Shown here: positions 27,669-36,299 of the stretch, in pieces
Layout: each line of letters starts with the position of its first letter
Numbering within the stretch: position 1 is the first letter of the stretch
Source of the DNA: Gaiellasilicea sp963705515
GTDB lineage: Bacteria; Actinomycetota; Thermoleophilia; Gaiellales; Gaiellaceae
Assembly: GCA_963705515.1 (NCBI GenBank)
Contig: CAVPJV010000008.1
Span: 1,178,001-1,242,000 of the forward strand
Reading direction: 5' to 3'
Length of the DNA stretch: 64,000 bases
Position numbers and translations under genes: made by a program
The notes under the pieces: generated by a model
Told to the model about the DNA's origin: nothing
Database searches by the model: none
The model's input: the letters and a program-made list of their open reading frames with translations, nothing else

Positions 27669-30025
27669 TTGCCGCCGTAGCTGCTCGTCGCGGCCGACGC
27701 CTTCGGCACCGACGAGACGATCCGCCGCCGCTTCCGTGCCCGGACCTGCTCGGCGGCGACGTAGCTGCCGATGACGAAGGCAGCGGCGCCGACCTGGGCG
27801 GCGACGCCCTCCCAGGTCGGGTAGATCCCGAGCCACGCGCCGGTCCAGTACGGCAGCTGCAGGCCCTCGATCGGCGTCACCGGCATCCAGCCGACGACCT
27901 GGAACGTCTGCACGGTCGTGCCGACGAGGATAACGAGCACCCAGGTCATCAGGATCCCGGTCGCGATCAGCATCTTCCGGTGCGGCAGCTTCCGCTCGAG
28001 GAGGATCGTCAGCCCGCCGACCGCCAGCGTGGCTGTGAGGCCCAGCATGACGCCGGGCAGCACGGCGAGGACGCCGGCCTCGAGGGTCAGCGCCTGCAGG
28101 AAAAGGACGGTCTCGAACCCCTCCCGGTACACGCTCGAGAAGCCCAGCGCCGCCAGCCCGAGCACCTGCGCCGAGATGAAGCCGACGTGCGAGCCGCGCA
28201 GGATCCGCGCCTTGCGCTTGTGGAAGTCGGCCAGATGCTCGCTCCAGTAGACCCGGTGGTAGAACCAGTTCAGGATCAGCAGGAGCACGCCGATCGCGAT
28301 CACCGAGACGATCGCCTCGAGCTTCTCGCCGTAGAGTGCGAGCGAGCCGAGCACGGTCTGGGCGATCACCCAGGTGACTGCGGAGGCGGCCAGCGCGAGC
28401 GCCGCGCCGGCCAGGAGCGGACGCCGGTAGCGCCGGTTGACGCCGACCATGCTCGCCATCAGCGCGGCGAGGATCAGGACGGCCTCGAGCCCTTCGCGGA
28501 AGACGACGATGGCGCTGTTCGTGATCACGGCGGCCGTCGAGCTGCTCGAGCCGACCCGCTGCGCCGCCTGCTCGAGCTCGGCCTGCAGCGCAGCGACCGA
28601 CTCTTCGAGCTCCGCGCCGGCGTCCTTGCGCTTGACGAGCTGCACGAGCCCGGCCTGACCGCCGTTGCCGTACCAGAAGAGGCCCTCGATTCGCTGGAAC
28701 AGCGAGGGCGCGATCCCGCGCAGCCGCTGTTCCGGGCCGAGCTCGAAGATCCCGTACGCCTCCAGCCGAGCCTGCTCCGCCCGGCTCCAGCTGCCTGCCT
28801 TCGCGGCCGCCGCGAGGCGGTCGATCGAGGCTGCGATGACGTCGAAGTCGGCGCCGGTCGCCGCCTCCTTCCAGGAATCGGGGTAGAGGCCGTCGATGAG
28901 TTCCAGTGCGCGCTCGGTGCGCGCGCGGACGGCCTCGGCGGACTCCGGCCGGCCCGCAACGGCTGCGTCCAGCGCGCCGCCGAGCCCAGCGACGATCGTG
29001 CTCAGCTCACGGGTCGCCGCCGGGTCGCGCGCGAGCAACTCGGGCGAGACGTCCGCCAGCGCGGCGGCGACCGCGTTGCGGAAGCTGATCGCCTCCTGGA
29101 TCTCGAACGGGAGTGTGATCCGTGTCCCTTCGACGCCCCGGTCGTACTCGATCGGCACCAGTCGGAGGAAACGGTCGAGCTGGCCTGCGCGGCGGGCCTG
29201 TTCGGCGGCCGCGAGCGGCGCCGCCCGGAACCCTTCGAGGAGGCGGACGACATCGTCGGCGGCGGCGGCGAAAGGGGCAGCCCCGCCGGCCGCGGCCGTC
29301 TCGAGCCGCTCGAGCGCACCCTCGAGCTGGGCGAGCGCGGCGTCGCCGCGCTGGGTGCGGTAGCTCGGCTCGACGATCGCTGCGTACCCGCGGGCCAGCG
29401 CGACCTCCTCGGCCAGCCGGACGGCGAAGCCGCGCCTGGACGCCACACCGGCGTCGTCCAGGGCAGCTCGCAGCTTCGCCTCGTAGGTGTCGAGCAGGTC
29501 GGTGCGGATCGCCCGCGCCGCGGCGGCCGGCCGCGTCGTGCCCCGCGCGAGCGCGGAAACGGCGAGGGTGGCATCCGTTCCCGCGCGCGTGAAGCGAGTG
29601 GGGGCTCGGAAGTCGCGCACGAGCAGCCACTGGCGAGCCGCTGCGGCGTCTCCACGACGCGCGTCGGCAACCGCGCCGGTGAGCCCGGCGCGGAGCAGCG
29701 TCGTCCACGCAGCGGCGCGAGCGCGGGCCAGTGCGCGCGCATCGCCAGCGGCTGCTGCTGCCCGTGTGCGAGTCAGCGCAGCGAGGAGATCCCGCCGCAG
29801 CGCGGCGGGCAGCTGGGGCGCGATCGCCGTCAGCGTCGCGTCGGCTCGCGCAACGAGCCTGCGGGAGCCCTCGGCGTCACCGAGTACGAGTGCGGTTTGC
29901 GCAGCGCCGAGATCGCGACGCGCGTCGACGGCTCCGGCCCACCCTGCGGGCGCGTTCGCGCTCGCAGATGACGCTGCCACCACGGCGGCGGCGAATGCTG
30001 CCGCGAGGAGCGCTGCGCGCCGCAT
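27665..30025 (-). CDS. FTR1-family iron permease (EfeU-like, large extracellular domain)
   Basis: 786 aa. A signal peptide is followed by a helical extracytoplasmic region of about 480 residues rich in Ala. An FTR1-type domain of about seven TM helices then carries the two iron-translocation motifs FREGLEAVLIL (near residue 503) and YREGFETVLFL (near residue 630, RExxE retained). It imports ferrous/ferric iron across the membrane. The EfeO-like lipoprotein gene is only 2 nt upstream, so both act together. No EfeB peroxidase is present in the window. A short charged tail (RARKRRRIV) follows the last helix. Its TAG stop is within the inverted repeat. Confidence 0.9.
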   Translation of the reverse strand: MRRAALLAAAFAAAVVAASSASANAPAGWAGAVDARRDLGAAQTALVLGDAEGSRRLVARADATLTAIAPQLPAALRRDLLAALTRTRAAAAAGDARALARARAAAWTTLLRAGLTGAVADARRGDAAAARQWLLVRDFRAPTRFTRAGTDATLAVSALARGTTRPAAAARAIRTDLLDTYEAKLRAALDDAGVASRRGFAVRLAEEVALARGYAAIVEPSYRTQRGDAALAQLEGALERLETAAAGGAAPFAAAADDVVRLLEGFRAAPLAAAEQARRAGQLDRFLRLVPIEYDRGVEGTRITLPFEIQEAISFRNAVAAALADVSPELLARDPAATRELSTIVAGLGGALDAAVAGRPESAEAVRARTERALELIDGLYPDSWKEAATGADFDVIAASIDRLAAAAKAGSWSRAEQARLEAYGIFELGPEQRLRGIAPSLFQRIEGLFWYGNGGQAGLVQLVKRKDAGAELEESVAALQAELEQAAQRVGSSSSTAAVITNSAIVVFREGLEAVLILAALMASMVGVNRRYRRPLLAGAALALAASAVTWVIAQTVLGSLALYGEKLEAIVSVIAIGVLLLILNWFYHRVYWSEHLADFHKRKARILRGSHVGFISAQVLGLAALGFSSVYREGFETVLFLQALTLEAGVLAVLPGVMLGLTATLAVGGLTILLERKLPHRKMLIATGILMTWVLVILVGTTVQTFQVVGWMPVTPIEGLQLPYWTGAWLGIYPTWEGVAAQVGAAAFVIGSYVAAEQVRARKRRRIVSSVPKASAATSSYGGN

Positions 30026-30027
30026 CG

Positions 30028-31125
30028 CTACTGCTGGATCTCGACGCCCAGCTGCGCGGCGTGCTGCGCGACCTGACCGGCGACGGCCTCGCCGCGCGCC
30101 TGTGCGTCGGTGCCGAGCTGGTCTGCCTGCTCCGGCGTGAACCGGCGGCCGTCCCGCTCCTGCGCGCGCAGATCGGAGATGAATGCGCTGAGCTCGTCGA
30201 GTTCCTTACCGGTCTGAGCGGCTGCGGCCTTGTCCGTCTGTGCGATTCCGGGCTCGACGCCGTCGTACACGACCTCCAGCCCGCCGATGATGTCGTTGAT
30301 GTCCGAGAGCCGGGAGACGACGTTGAACGCCTCGCCGTCGGCAGCGTTGCCCTTCACGAACCGCGATTCCTTCCACTGGCCGAAGTACTCACTCATGGTC
30401 GGGACCATCACGACGAGGGCGGTGAAGGCGTCCGATGCGGTCGGTTGCCATGCCTGCGCCTCCGTGTCGAGCTCGTGCGCATAGCGGTCGAAGGCCTCGG
30501 CGGCTGCGGACAGGACGCGTGCGTCGGGCAGCGCCTCGCCGAACTCGACCGTGCCGTCTCCGTCGAGGTCTGCTTTCGCCTGCCCGGTCAGATCCGGGCG
30601 CGTTCCCCAGAGCATGCCCTCGGTCAGGTTGAAGAGGTTGCCCGGCTGCTCGAGGACGCGACCGTCCGAGAGCTTGAGGTCGAACGGCACTGCGCTCTCC
30701 GGATCCTCTTCCTTGCTCGAGCCGGCGTCGATGATGATGTCGTACTCCGCGAGCGACGGCGTCCCGGCGACGACCCCCTCCATCTGCTCGTAGTAGGGGT
30801 TGGCCTCGATCCAGGTCTTCTTCGCAGCCGCGAGGATGCGCGCGACCCCCTGGCGATGCTCCGTGAGCAGGCGTGCGTAGTCGTAGTCGACGCTCTTGGC
30901 GAGAGCGTCGTACTCCGCTGCGAGTTCGCCGAACTCCACGGTGGCCCCCGCCAGCTGCACGGTGTGGTCGGTCAGATAGCTCTTGACGCCGGCGAGATCG
31001 GCCGCATCGATCGCGCCGCTCGTCGCCTCGGCGGCGGCCGTCGTCGTCGAAGCGGCGTCGTCCGAGCCGTCACCGCCGCAGCCAGCGAGCAGCACGAGGA
31101 GTGCGATCAGGGCAGCCAGGCGCAT
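30028..31125 (-). CDS. efeO: EfeO-like imelysin-family iron-binding lipoprotein
   Basis: 365 aa. The lipoprotein signal MRLAALIALLVLLAGC (Cys16) leads to an imelysin/EfeO fold: 'GVKSYLTDHTVQLAGATVEF', 'ANPYYEQMEGVVAG', 'DLFNLTEG'-like region and the C-terminal helices. The cupredoxin domain found at the front of E. coli EfeO is absent. It presumably captures iron for the FTR1 permease encoded 2 nt downstream. A perfect 7-4-7 palindrome sits 2 nt before its ATG and could be an iron-dependent operator. Unlike most EfeO proteins it includes an EF-hand-like loop, DLDGDGTVEFGE, around residue 186. Confidence 0.85.
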   Translation of the reverse strand: MRLAALIALLVLLAGCGGDGSDDAASTTTAAAEATSGAIDAADLAGVKSYLTDHTVQLAGATVEFGELAAEYDALAKSVDYDYARLLTEHRQGVARILAAAKKTWIEANPYYEQMEGVVAGTPSLAEYDIIIDAGSSKEEDPESAVPFDLKLSDGRVLEQPGNLFNLTEGMLWGTRPDLTGQAKADLDGDGTVEFGEALPDARVLSAAAEAFDRYAHELDTEAQAWQPTASDAFTALVVMVPTMSEYFGQWKESRFVKGNAADGEAFNVVSRLSDINDIIGGLEVVYDGVEPGIAQTDKAAAAQTGKELDELSAFISDLRAQERDGRRFTPEQADQLGTDAQARGEAVAGQVAQHAAQLGVEIQQ

Positions 31126-31127
31126 CG

Positions 31128-31145
31128 TGTAAGGCGCACCTTACA
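31128..31145 (-). promoter_or_regulatory. Candidate metal-responsive operator of the iron-uptake pair
   Basis: TGTAAGG-TGCG-CCTTACA (minus strand), a perfect 18-bp dyad ending 2 nt before the efeO ATG. It has the AGG...CCT core of DtxR/IdeR- and MntR-type boxes and would block both transcription and ribosome entry when bound. The regulator is not in the window. Confidence 0.55.
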
Positions 31146-31176
31146 GATGGTGTGTGGCGGTCGTGCCGGGAGGCGT

Positions 31177-31729
31177 CTAGCGCGGTGCAACACCCGTCTC
31201 GATCAGCGTCATCAGCTGGTCGAGGTCGGGCATCGGGTCGTCGGTGACGCGGGCGAAGGCGACGCCGTTCGCGAGCATGCCGAGGAACTGGGCGATCACG
31301 TCGATCGGGACGTCGCCCCTCGTCACGTCCTGCAGCCGTGCGTGCCTCGACTCGCGTTGCGCGACCGCGTCGTCCTCCAGACGCGAGATCTGCTCCCGGA
31401 AGCGCTCGTCGGTGCGCACGCGGCGGGCCGCCTCGACCTGGACGGAGAGCCATGCCGGATCCTCCTCGAGCACGGCCTCGAGCAGCGCGCGATAGCCCCG
31501 CTCGAGCCAGATCTCGACGAAGCGGTCGGACGAGCGGCGCACGAGAGCGACGAAGAGCGCTTCCTTGTTCTCGTAGTAGTTGAAGATCGCGCCGCGGGAG
31601 AGCCCGGTCTCCTCCTCGAGCCGCGCCACCGTCGCGCCCTCGTAGCCATGGGCGCGCGAACGCGCGCTGGGCGCCGGCGAGGATCTGCTCGCGGCGGGCC
31701 TCCTTGTGCTCCTCGGTCACCTTCGGCAT
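31177..31729 (-). CDS. TetR-family repressor (one frameshift)
   Basis: About 183 aa when restored. The amino-terminal HTH reads KEARREQILAGAQRAFAR, then (after the break) TVARLEEETGLSRGAIFNYYENKEALF. The remainder is a helical ligand-binding domain. The break is near 31648-31652, where gcgcgcccatgg on the coding strand should have one C fewer (RHGYEGATVARL expected). It is divergent from an MFS exporter, with an operator-like dyad in the 43-bp gap, so it probably represses that gene and itself. The total span of 553 nt fits a single inserted base. Confidence 0.85.
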
Positions 31730-31737
31730 CGGCGTAC

Positions 31738-31766
31738 TTTACAAAAACGTACGGTCGTACTATTAT
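31738..31766 (+). promoter_or_regulatory. Promoter and TetR operator of the MFS gene
   Basis: -35 TTTACA (31738-31743), 17-bp spacer, -10 TATTAT (31761-31766). The dyad GTACG-GT-CGTAC (31749-31760) fills the spacer, ideally placed for repression by the divergent TetR protein. Only 6 nt separate the -10 from the ATG at 31773, so the transcript is leaderless. Confidence 0.75.
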
Positions 31767-31772
31767 CGCGAG

Positions 31773-32984
31773 ATGCGCAAGACCCCGATCGCCGCTCTGG
31801 TCGCCGCCGAGGTCGTCTCGATCCTCGGCTCCCGGATGACGTACCTGGCGCTGCCGTGGTTCGTGCTCGTCACGACCGGCTCGGCGTCGAAGATGACGCT
31901 CGTCCTGGCCGCGGAGATCGCGCCCGCGGCGATTCTGGGCATCCCGAGCGGGATGGTGGTGGAGCGGCTCGGGGCACGGACGACGATGCTCACGTGCGAC
32001 GCGGCCAGGATCCCGCTGCTCGCCTCGCTCCCGATCCTCCACTCGGCCGACGTGCTCAGCTTTCCGCTGCTGCTCGCGCTCGTCTTCGCGCTCGGGTGCT
32101 TCATGGCGCCGTACTTCGCGGCTCAGCGGGTGATCCTGCCGGAGCTCGTCGGCGAGGACGAGACGACGATCGCGCAGGCGAACAGCGCCATCGAGGGCGG
32201 CACCGCGTTCGCCGCGCTCGCCGGGCCTGCGCTCGCCGGGATCCTGATCCCGATCCTCGGCGCCTCGAACGTGCTCTACGTCGACGCGGCCACCTACGGC
32301 GTCTCGTTCCTGCTCCTCGCGGGCTTCGTCCCGAGGACGAAGCGGCTGGGCCAGGCTGCCACCCACGGCGTTCTCGCCGGGATCAAGTTCCTCGTCCGCG
32401 ACAGGCTGCTCGGCCCGCTGGGCGCGACCGTGATCGTGATCAACTTCCTCGGCGCGATGCTGTCGGCGACGCTGCCCTTCTACGCCTACGACAGCTTCTC
32501 CGGCGACTCCAAGATCGCAGGGCTCTTCTTCACCGCGTTGGGCGCGGGAGCGGTGATCGGCAGCATCGGCGCCGTCGTCGTGGTCAAGCGCTTCCCGCCG
32601 CTGCGGCTGGCCGCGACGGGGATCGTCGCGCTCACGATCCCGCTCTGGCTCCTCCCGTTCGACCTGCCGGCGTGGGGCGTCATGGCCGCGCTCTTCACGG
32701 CGATGCTGTTCACACCGCTCGTCAACGGCCCCACCATCGGCGTGATCACGGCTCGGACGCCGGTCGACCTGCGGCCGAAGATGATGACCGCGCTGATCTC
32801 GGTGAGCACGCTCTCCGCGCCCGCCGGCTTCCTCGTCGCCGGACAGCTGCTCGAGCCGTGGGGCGTCGAGCGCGTCTTCGCCGCCGTGGCGATCGGGATG
32901 ACGGCGGCGGCGCTCGGGTTCGCCGCGATCGCGCTCCGCCATCGTGACGAGGCGGCGCCGGAAGTCTCAGCGGTCGCGGCCTAG
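31773..32984 (+). CDS. Major facilitator superfamily transporter (drug-efflux type)
   Basis: 403 aa, twelve predicted TM helices. It starts with MRKTPIAALVAAEVVSILGSRM, typical of the MFS_3/enterobactin-exporter-like group, and has the conserved 'PSGMVVERLGARTTML' loop between helices 2 and 3 and 'ATYGVSFLLLAG' after helix 6. Export of a toxic compound is the likely role, since it is controlled by a divergent TetR. ATG 31773 follows the -10 box by 6 nt. The TAG stop lies in the short inverted repeat at 32981-33029. Confidence 0.9.
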   Translation: MRKTPIAALVAAEVVSILGSRMTYLALPWFVLVTTGSASKMTLVLAAEIAPAAILGIPSGMVVERLGARTTMLTCDAARIPLLASLPILHSADVLSFPLLLALVFALGCFMAPYFAAQRVILPELVGEDETTIAQANSAIEGGTAFAALAGPALAGILIPILGASNVLYVDAATYGVSFLLLAGFVPRTKRLGQAATHGVLAGIKFLVRDRLLGPLGATVIVINFLGAMLSATLPFYAYDSFSGDSKIAGLFFTALGAGAVIGSIGAVVVVKRFPPLRLAATGIVALTIPLWLLPFDLPAWGVMAALFTAMLFTPLVNGPTIGVITARTPVDLRPKMMTALISVSTLSAPAGFLVAGQLLEPWGVERVFAAVAIGMTAAALGFAAIALRHRDEAAPEVSAVAA

Positions 32985-33029
32985 GAGGGCTTGGCGAAGT
33001 AGCGGCTGAGCCGCCGGGCGCCCTCCTAG
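32981..33029. repeat. Short copy of the inverted-repeat element
   Basis: CTAGGAGGGC (32981-32990) and GCCCTCCTAG (33020-33029) enclose GCGGCTGAGCCGC. Bases 32981-33019 match 27500-27538 at 36 of 39 positions. As in the long copy, the ends provide the TAG stops of the two convergent genes. It appears to be an internally deleted derivative. Confidence 0.75.
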
Positions 33030-33508
33030 AGGGTGAGGATCATCCTGCCGAGGCCGTCGCCGGGCTCGTACTCGACGTAGCCGAGCCTGGCGTAGAGCCG
33101 CTTCGCCGGGTTGTCGGCGTCGACGCTGAGCGAGATCCGCTCGAATCCGTCCCGTCGGGCTCGGTCGTGGATCGCGTTCATCAGGGCCGTGCCGACTCCG
33201 TGGCGGCGCTGCCCGTCCGCGACCGAGATCGCGAGCTCGGGCGTCGCCTCGTCGACGAACCCCTCGCCGTGCTCCTCCTCGGTGAAGAGGCGGTACCAGA
33301 CGACCCCCGCCGGCACGCCGTCCGCTTCCGCGACGAGCCCGGCGTCGCCCGGGCGGCCCCAGCCCGCGTGGAAGATCGTTAGCTGCGGATGGGCGAGCAC
33401 GAACTCGGCCGGAAGCCGCTCCTTGGCGGGATCCCAGTAGATCGCCTCGTAGAGCATGACGCCGAGGAAGTCGGCGTCCGCGGGCTCGAGCTCGCGGATC
33501 CGCAGCAT
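33026..33508 (-). CDS. GNAT-family N-acetyltransferase
   Basis: 160 aa single GNAT domain. It opens with IRELEPADADFLGVML; the acetyl-CoA loop is VADGQRRHGVGTALMNAI and the last motif is SLSVDADNPAKRLYARLGYVEYE. Small-molecule or protein N-acetylation is expected, with the substrate unknown. It lies 6 nt after the stop-to-start gap of the dimethylformamidase-like gene encoded upstream on the same strand, so it may be its cotranscribed partner. Its stop is contributed by the inverted repeat at 32981-33029. Confidence 0.88.
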   Translation of the reverse strand: MLRIRELEPADADFLGVMLYEAIYWDPAKERLPAEFVLAHPQLTIFHAGWGRPGDAGLVAEADGVPAGVVWYRLFTEEEHGEGFVDEATPELAISVADGQRRHGVGTALMNAIHDRARRDGFERISLSVDADNPAKRLYARLGYVEYEPGDGLGRMILTL

Positions 33509-33514
33509 GCGCGC

Positions 33515-35392
33515 CTAGGGCGCCGCGAGCCGCGCCCAGAGGTTGGAGAGCATGCGGCTGACGGCGGGGAGCGTCGCCGAGCCGCCGAAGTCGATCGCGC
33601 CGCCGGCGAAGACCTTCGCCCCCTGCGGTGTCTCGTAGTAGGTCATCTGGGCGGTCAGCCCTGGTCCGAAGAGGTCGGGGATCTCGGCGAGCACCGTCGT
33701 CCCTGGCGGCGAAGAGGGCGTCGTCCCGTCGATCTCGATGCCGTAGCCGCCGAGCTCCTGGCCGAAGGTGGTGCCGTCGCCGAGACCGGTCCCGGCCCAG
33801 AGCCACGGCGCGGTCGAGGCGGAGCGGACGATGAACGGGCGCTGCAGCTTCCCGTCGTCGTTGCCGCGGTACTGGACGCCGATGAGCGAGGATTCCGGAC
33901 GCCCGAGGTCGCGCCACAGCCGGGTTCGCCGCAGCGTCCGGCCCTGGAGCTGCACCTGCCAGAAGAAGTTGTTCGCCGAGAGGAAGGCGAGGTTGCCGCC
34001 GAGGTCGCGATAGTTCCGCATCAGGTCGTACTCGTGCCGGGTGACGTACTCCGAATGACCGGGGAAGACGACGAACTCATAGTGAGAGATCAGCTCCTCG
34101 GCGGTCCGGATCGACTCGAGGTCGGTCTCGGTGAGGATGTCCGGCTGCTTGCCGGTCATGCTCAGCCAGCGGAGGAAGTCGACGTCGTACTTGCGCCATT
34201 GCGGCGGGACGCCGCGCCGGATGAACATGCGGCCCAGGCCGGCAGTGCTCTGGGCGCCCTTGGCGTACCAGGTGTCGCCCCAGCCGTTGCCGTCCGAGTC
34301 GCGGAAGTTGTACGCCTGCCACGTGTTCGTCGGCATCACGACGGCGACGCGGCTCCGCTCGCCGAAGGTCGTCGGCCGGATCACGAACGGCGCGTAGCCG
34401 ATCCGCCCGTCGTTCGCGGTCAGCTTGACGAAGTAGACGCCGGTCGGCCAGGGGCCGAGCGCCCGGTTGAGTGTCGCCCGGCGGTGGCGCGCCTTCCACT
34501 CGATCGTCACCGGCTGGTCGACGGGGATCCCGTTCATCAGCGTGTCGCTGTGCGTGCGCGTGTCCTCGCCGCCTGCACGGAAGGTCTGCAGCGTCAGCGA
34601 CGTCGCGTCGGTCTCGATCGCGAGGCGTGCCGCGCTCGAGGCGACGTAGCTCTCGGCCGTGAAGCCCGCGTCGACGCCCAGCACGCGGACGACGGCCGAG
34701 CGGAGCTTGCGGCCCTCGCGCGCGTTGTCGGCGCCGTACGTGCGCCTGTTGCCGACGCGGTCTTGGGTGCTCAGCCGGATCAGATACGTGCGCGCCCCCA
34801 TCGACCAGTGCGGGAACCACGTGAACGTGTGCCGCCCGGGCTTCAGATTCGCCCAGAGCTCGTAGATCGTCACGGGCGAGCTGAGCGTCCGCGTCACCTC
34901 GAAGTGCACCTGTGCGGCCTCGTTCAGGTTGAAGCTGATCTTGGCCGACTCGCGCAGCCCGTCACCGTTGGGCGAGATCGTCGTGTAGCGCTCGTTGTCG
35001 CCCTTGAACGGCAACCGGCTGCGGTTGCGGGCGCGGATGTTCGTCAGGGTCGGTGCGGTCTGGTCGACGCGGACCGGCGACGCCGCCAGGACGCGCAGTC
35101 CGTCGACCAGGCGGATCGTGTACGCCCCGTCCCACACACGCGCGCCGCTGTGCAGGCGGCCGTTCCAGCGGAAGTCGAGGAAGCGGCGGCGTTCCGGCTC
35201 GACGATCCAGCCGAGCACGCGGCCGTCCCGACGCGCCAGCTGGACGCCGACGTGCTCGGCCGTGGGCAGCGAGGCCTTGATCCGCAGCCGCTTCGCCGTC
35301 GGCGAGAAGTCGCGTGGCGCGACGGTGAAGTCCGCCGCGGCAGCGGGCTGGACGACGGCGAGGGCGAGGACGAGCAGAACGAGTCGGCGCAT
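33515..35392 (-). CDS. Exported N,N-dimethylformamidase-like protein (copy 1)
   Basis: 625 aa. The signal peptide MRRLVLLVLALAVVQPAAA is followed by a FlgD-type Ig-like domain (TTISPNGDGLRESAKISF, residues about 140-225) and then a large domain matching the C-terminal part of the dimethylformamidase large subunit: VVMPTNTWQAYNFRDSDGNG, FVVFPGHSEYVTRHEYDLM, FLSANNFFWQV, GVQYRGNDDG and the closing AIDFGGSATLPAVSRM. Known family members hydrolyse formamides using an iron centre, but here the domain is extracytoplasmic, so function is uncertain. A paralogue lies at 41939-43573. Both have TACGAT 9 nt before the start codon. Confidence 0.85.
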   Translation of the reverse strand: MRRLVLLVLALAVVQPAAAADFTVAPRDFSPTAKRLRIKASLPTAEHVGVQLARRDGRVLGWIVEPERRRFLDFRWNGRLHSGARVWDGAYTIRLVDGLRVLAASPVRVDQTAPTLTNIRARNRSRLPFKGDNERYTTISPNGDGLRESAKISFNLNEAAQVHFEVTRTLSSPVTIYELWANLKPGRHTFTWFPHWSMGARTYLIRLSTQDRVGNRRTYGADNAREGRKLRSAVVRVLGVDAGFTAESYVASSAARLAIETDATSLTLQTFRAGGEDTRTHSDTLMNGIPVDQPVTIEWKARHRRATLNRALGPWPTGVYFVKLTANDGRIGYAPFVIRPTTFGERSRVAVVMPTNTWQAYNFRDSDGNGWGDTWYAKGAQSTAGLGRMFIRRGVPPQWRKYDVDFLRWLSMTGKQPDILTETDLESIRTAEELISHYEFVVFPGHSEYVTRHEYDLMRNYRDLGGNLAFLSANNFFWQVQLQGRTLRRTRLWRDLGRPESSLIGVQYRGNDDGKLQRPFIVRSASTAPWLWAGTGLGDGTTFGQELGGYGIEIDGTTPSSPPGTTVLAEIPDLFGPGLTAQMTYYETPQGAKVFAGGAIDFGGSATLPAVSRMLSNLWARLAAP

Positions 35393-35429
35393 CGGCCGGG
35401 AATCGTAGTCGGGAGACGTGATGGAGCGG

Positions 35430-36299
35430 TTAGGAGCCGCAGAACGAGCCGGCGGGAACTGCGCCGCTCGCAGGGAACGTGATCCGTGTTCCTGGGATCG
35501 TCCCGCGCACGATGCCCGCGCCGTGCCGCCAGAGATCCCGGCCGTGACCGTTCCTCGTCACCCAGCCGACGACCGGCCTGTGCAGGCGCCCAGCGAGCTG
35601 CGCGAGCGTCGCCGCACTCGCGTCGCGTCCGCACGTCGCTCCGTTGAACCGCCGCCGCTCCTGCTCCGAGACGCTCCAGACGACCGTCAGCCGTGTGCCC
35701 GACCGGACGAGGCGCGCGAGGCCGGCCGCGGTCGCGCTCCGGCGCCGCAGCTCGGCCGGTGCAGCTCCGGCCTCCTTGTCGATCTCGCGCGCGGTCTCGT
35801 GGGAGTCCGGGAGGAGCCGGCGGCGCGCCACCAGGTCGAAGTAGGAGTCGATCACGATCAGCCGGTCGGGCTGGAGCTCGGGGTGATGTGTCGCGAGCGT
35901 GGCGACGCCGAAACCGGAGTAGGAGACCCCGATCAGGACGAGCTCGCCGCCGACCCGGCGGTGGAGCGCTGCTGCTGCCGCCGCGAGCCGTTCGAGGTAG
36001 GCAGCGTTGCCCCAGTCAAGGTGCCGCAGCGGGCGGAGGCCGGCGCCGACGTACGCGTCCTTCGCGTAGCGGCCGCAGAGGAGCGTGTGGTGCGTGCGCT
36101 GGGCCACCGGGCGCATCTGCTCGCAGTACGCCCAGCCGCCGCTCGTCACGAGCAGCCCGGCAGGCTCGTCCGCCGGATACACCGACGCGACGAGCGGTCC
36201 CGCCGCCACCTCGGTCGACGGCGTCCGGTCGGTCGCCGCCACCAGCGCGACGAGGGCTGCGAGGACGAGAACCACGCCGGTCGACAGTTTCGCAGTCAC
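35430..36299 (-). CDS. Exported alpha/beta-hydrolase-like protein
   Basis: 289 aa. A signal anchor (LSTGVVLVLAALVALVAAT) precedes an alpha/beta-hydrolase core. The nucleophile elbow is LIGVSYSGFGVATL (G-x-S-x-S, final Gly replaced by Ser), the acidic region is VVWSVSEQERRRF and the candidate His is in RNGHGRDLW. Esterase or acyl-hydrolase activity outside the membrane is plausible. GTG 36299 overlaps the stop of the M23 gene upstream (GTGA), so the two form an operon. Four or more Cys residues suggest disulphides. Confidence 0.75.
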   Translation of the reverse strand: MTAKLSTGVVLVLAALVALVAATDRTPSTEVAAGPLVASVYPADEPAGLLVTSGGWAYCEQMRPVAQRTHHTLLCGRYAKDAYVGAGLRPLRHLDWGNAAYLERLAAAAAALHRRVGGELVLIGVSYSGFGVATLATHHPELQPDRLIVIDSYFDLVARRRLLPDSHETAREIDKEAGAAPAELRRRSATAAGLARLVRSGTRLTVVWSVSEQERRRFNGATCGRDASAATLAQLAGRLHRPVVGWVTRNGHGRDLWRHGAGIVRGTIPGTRITFPASGAVPAGSFCGS

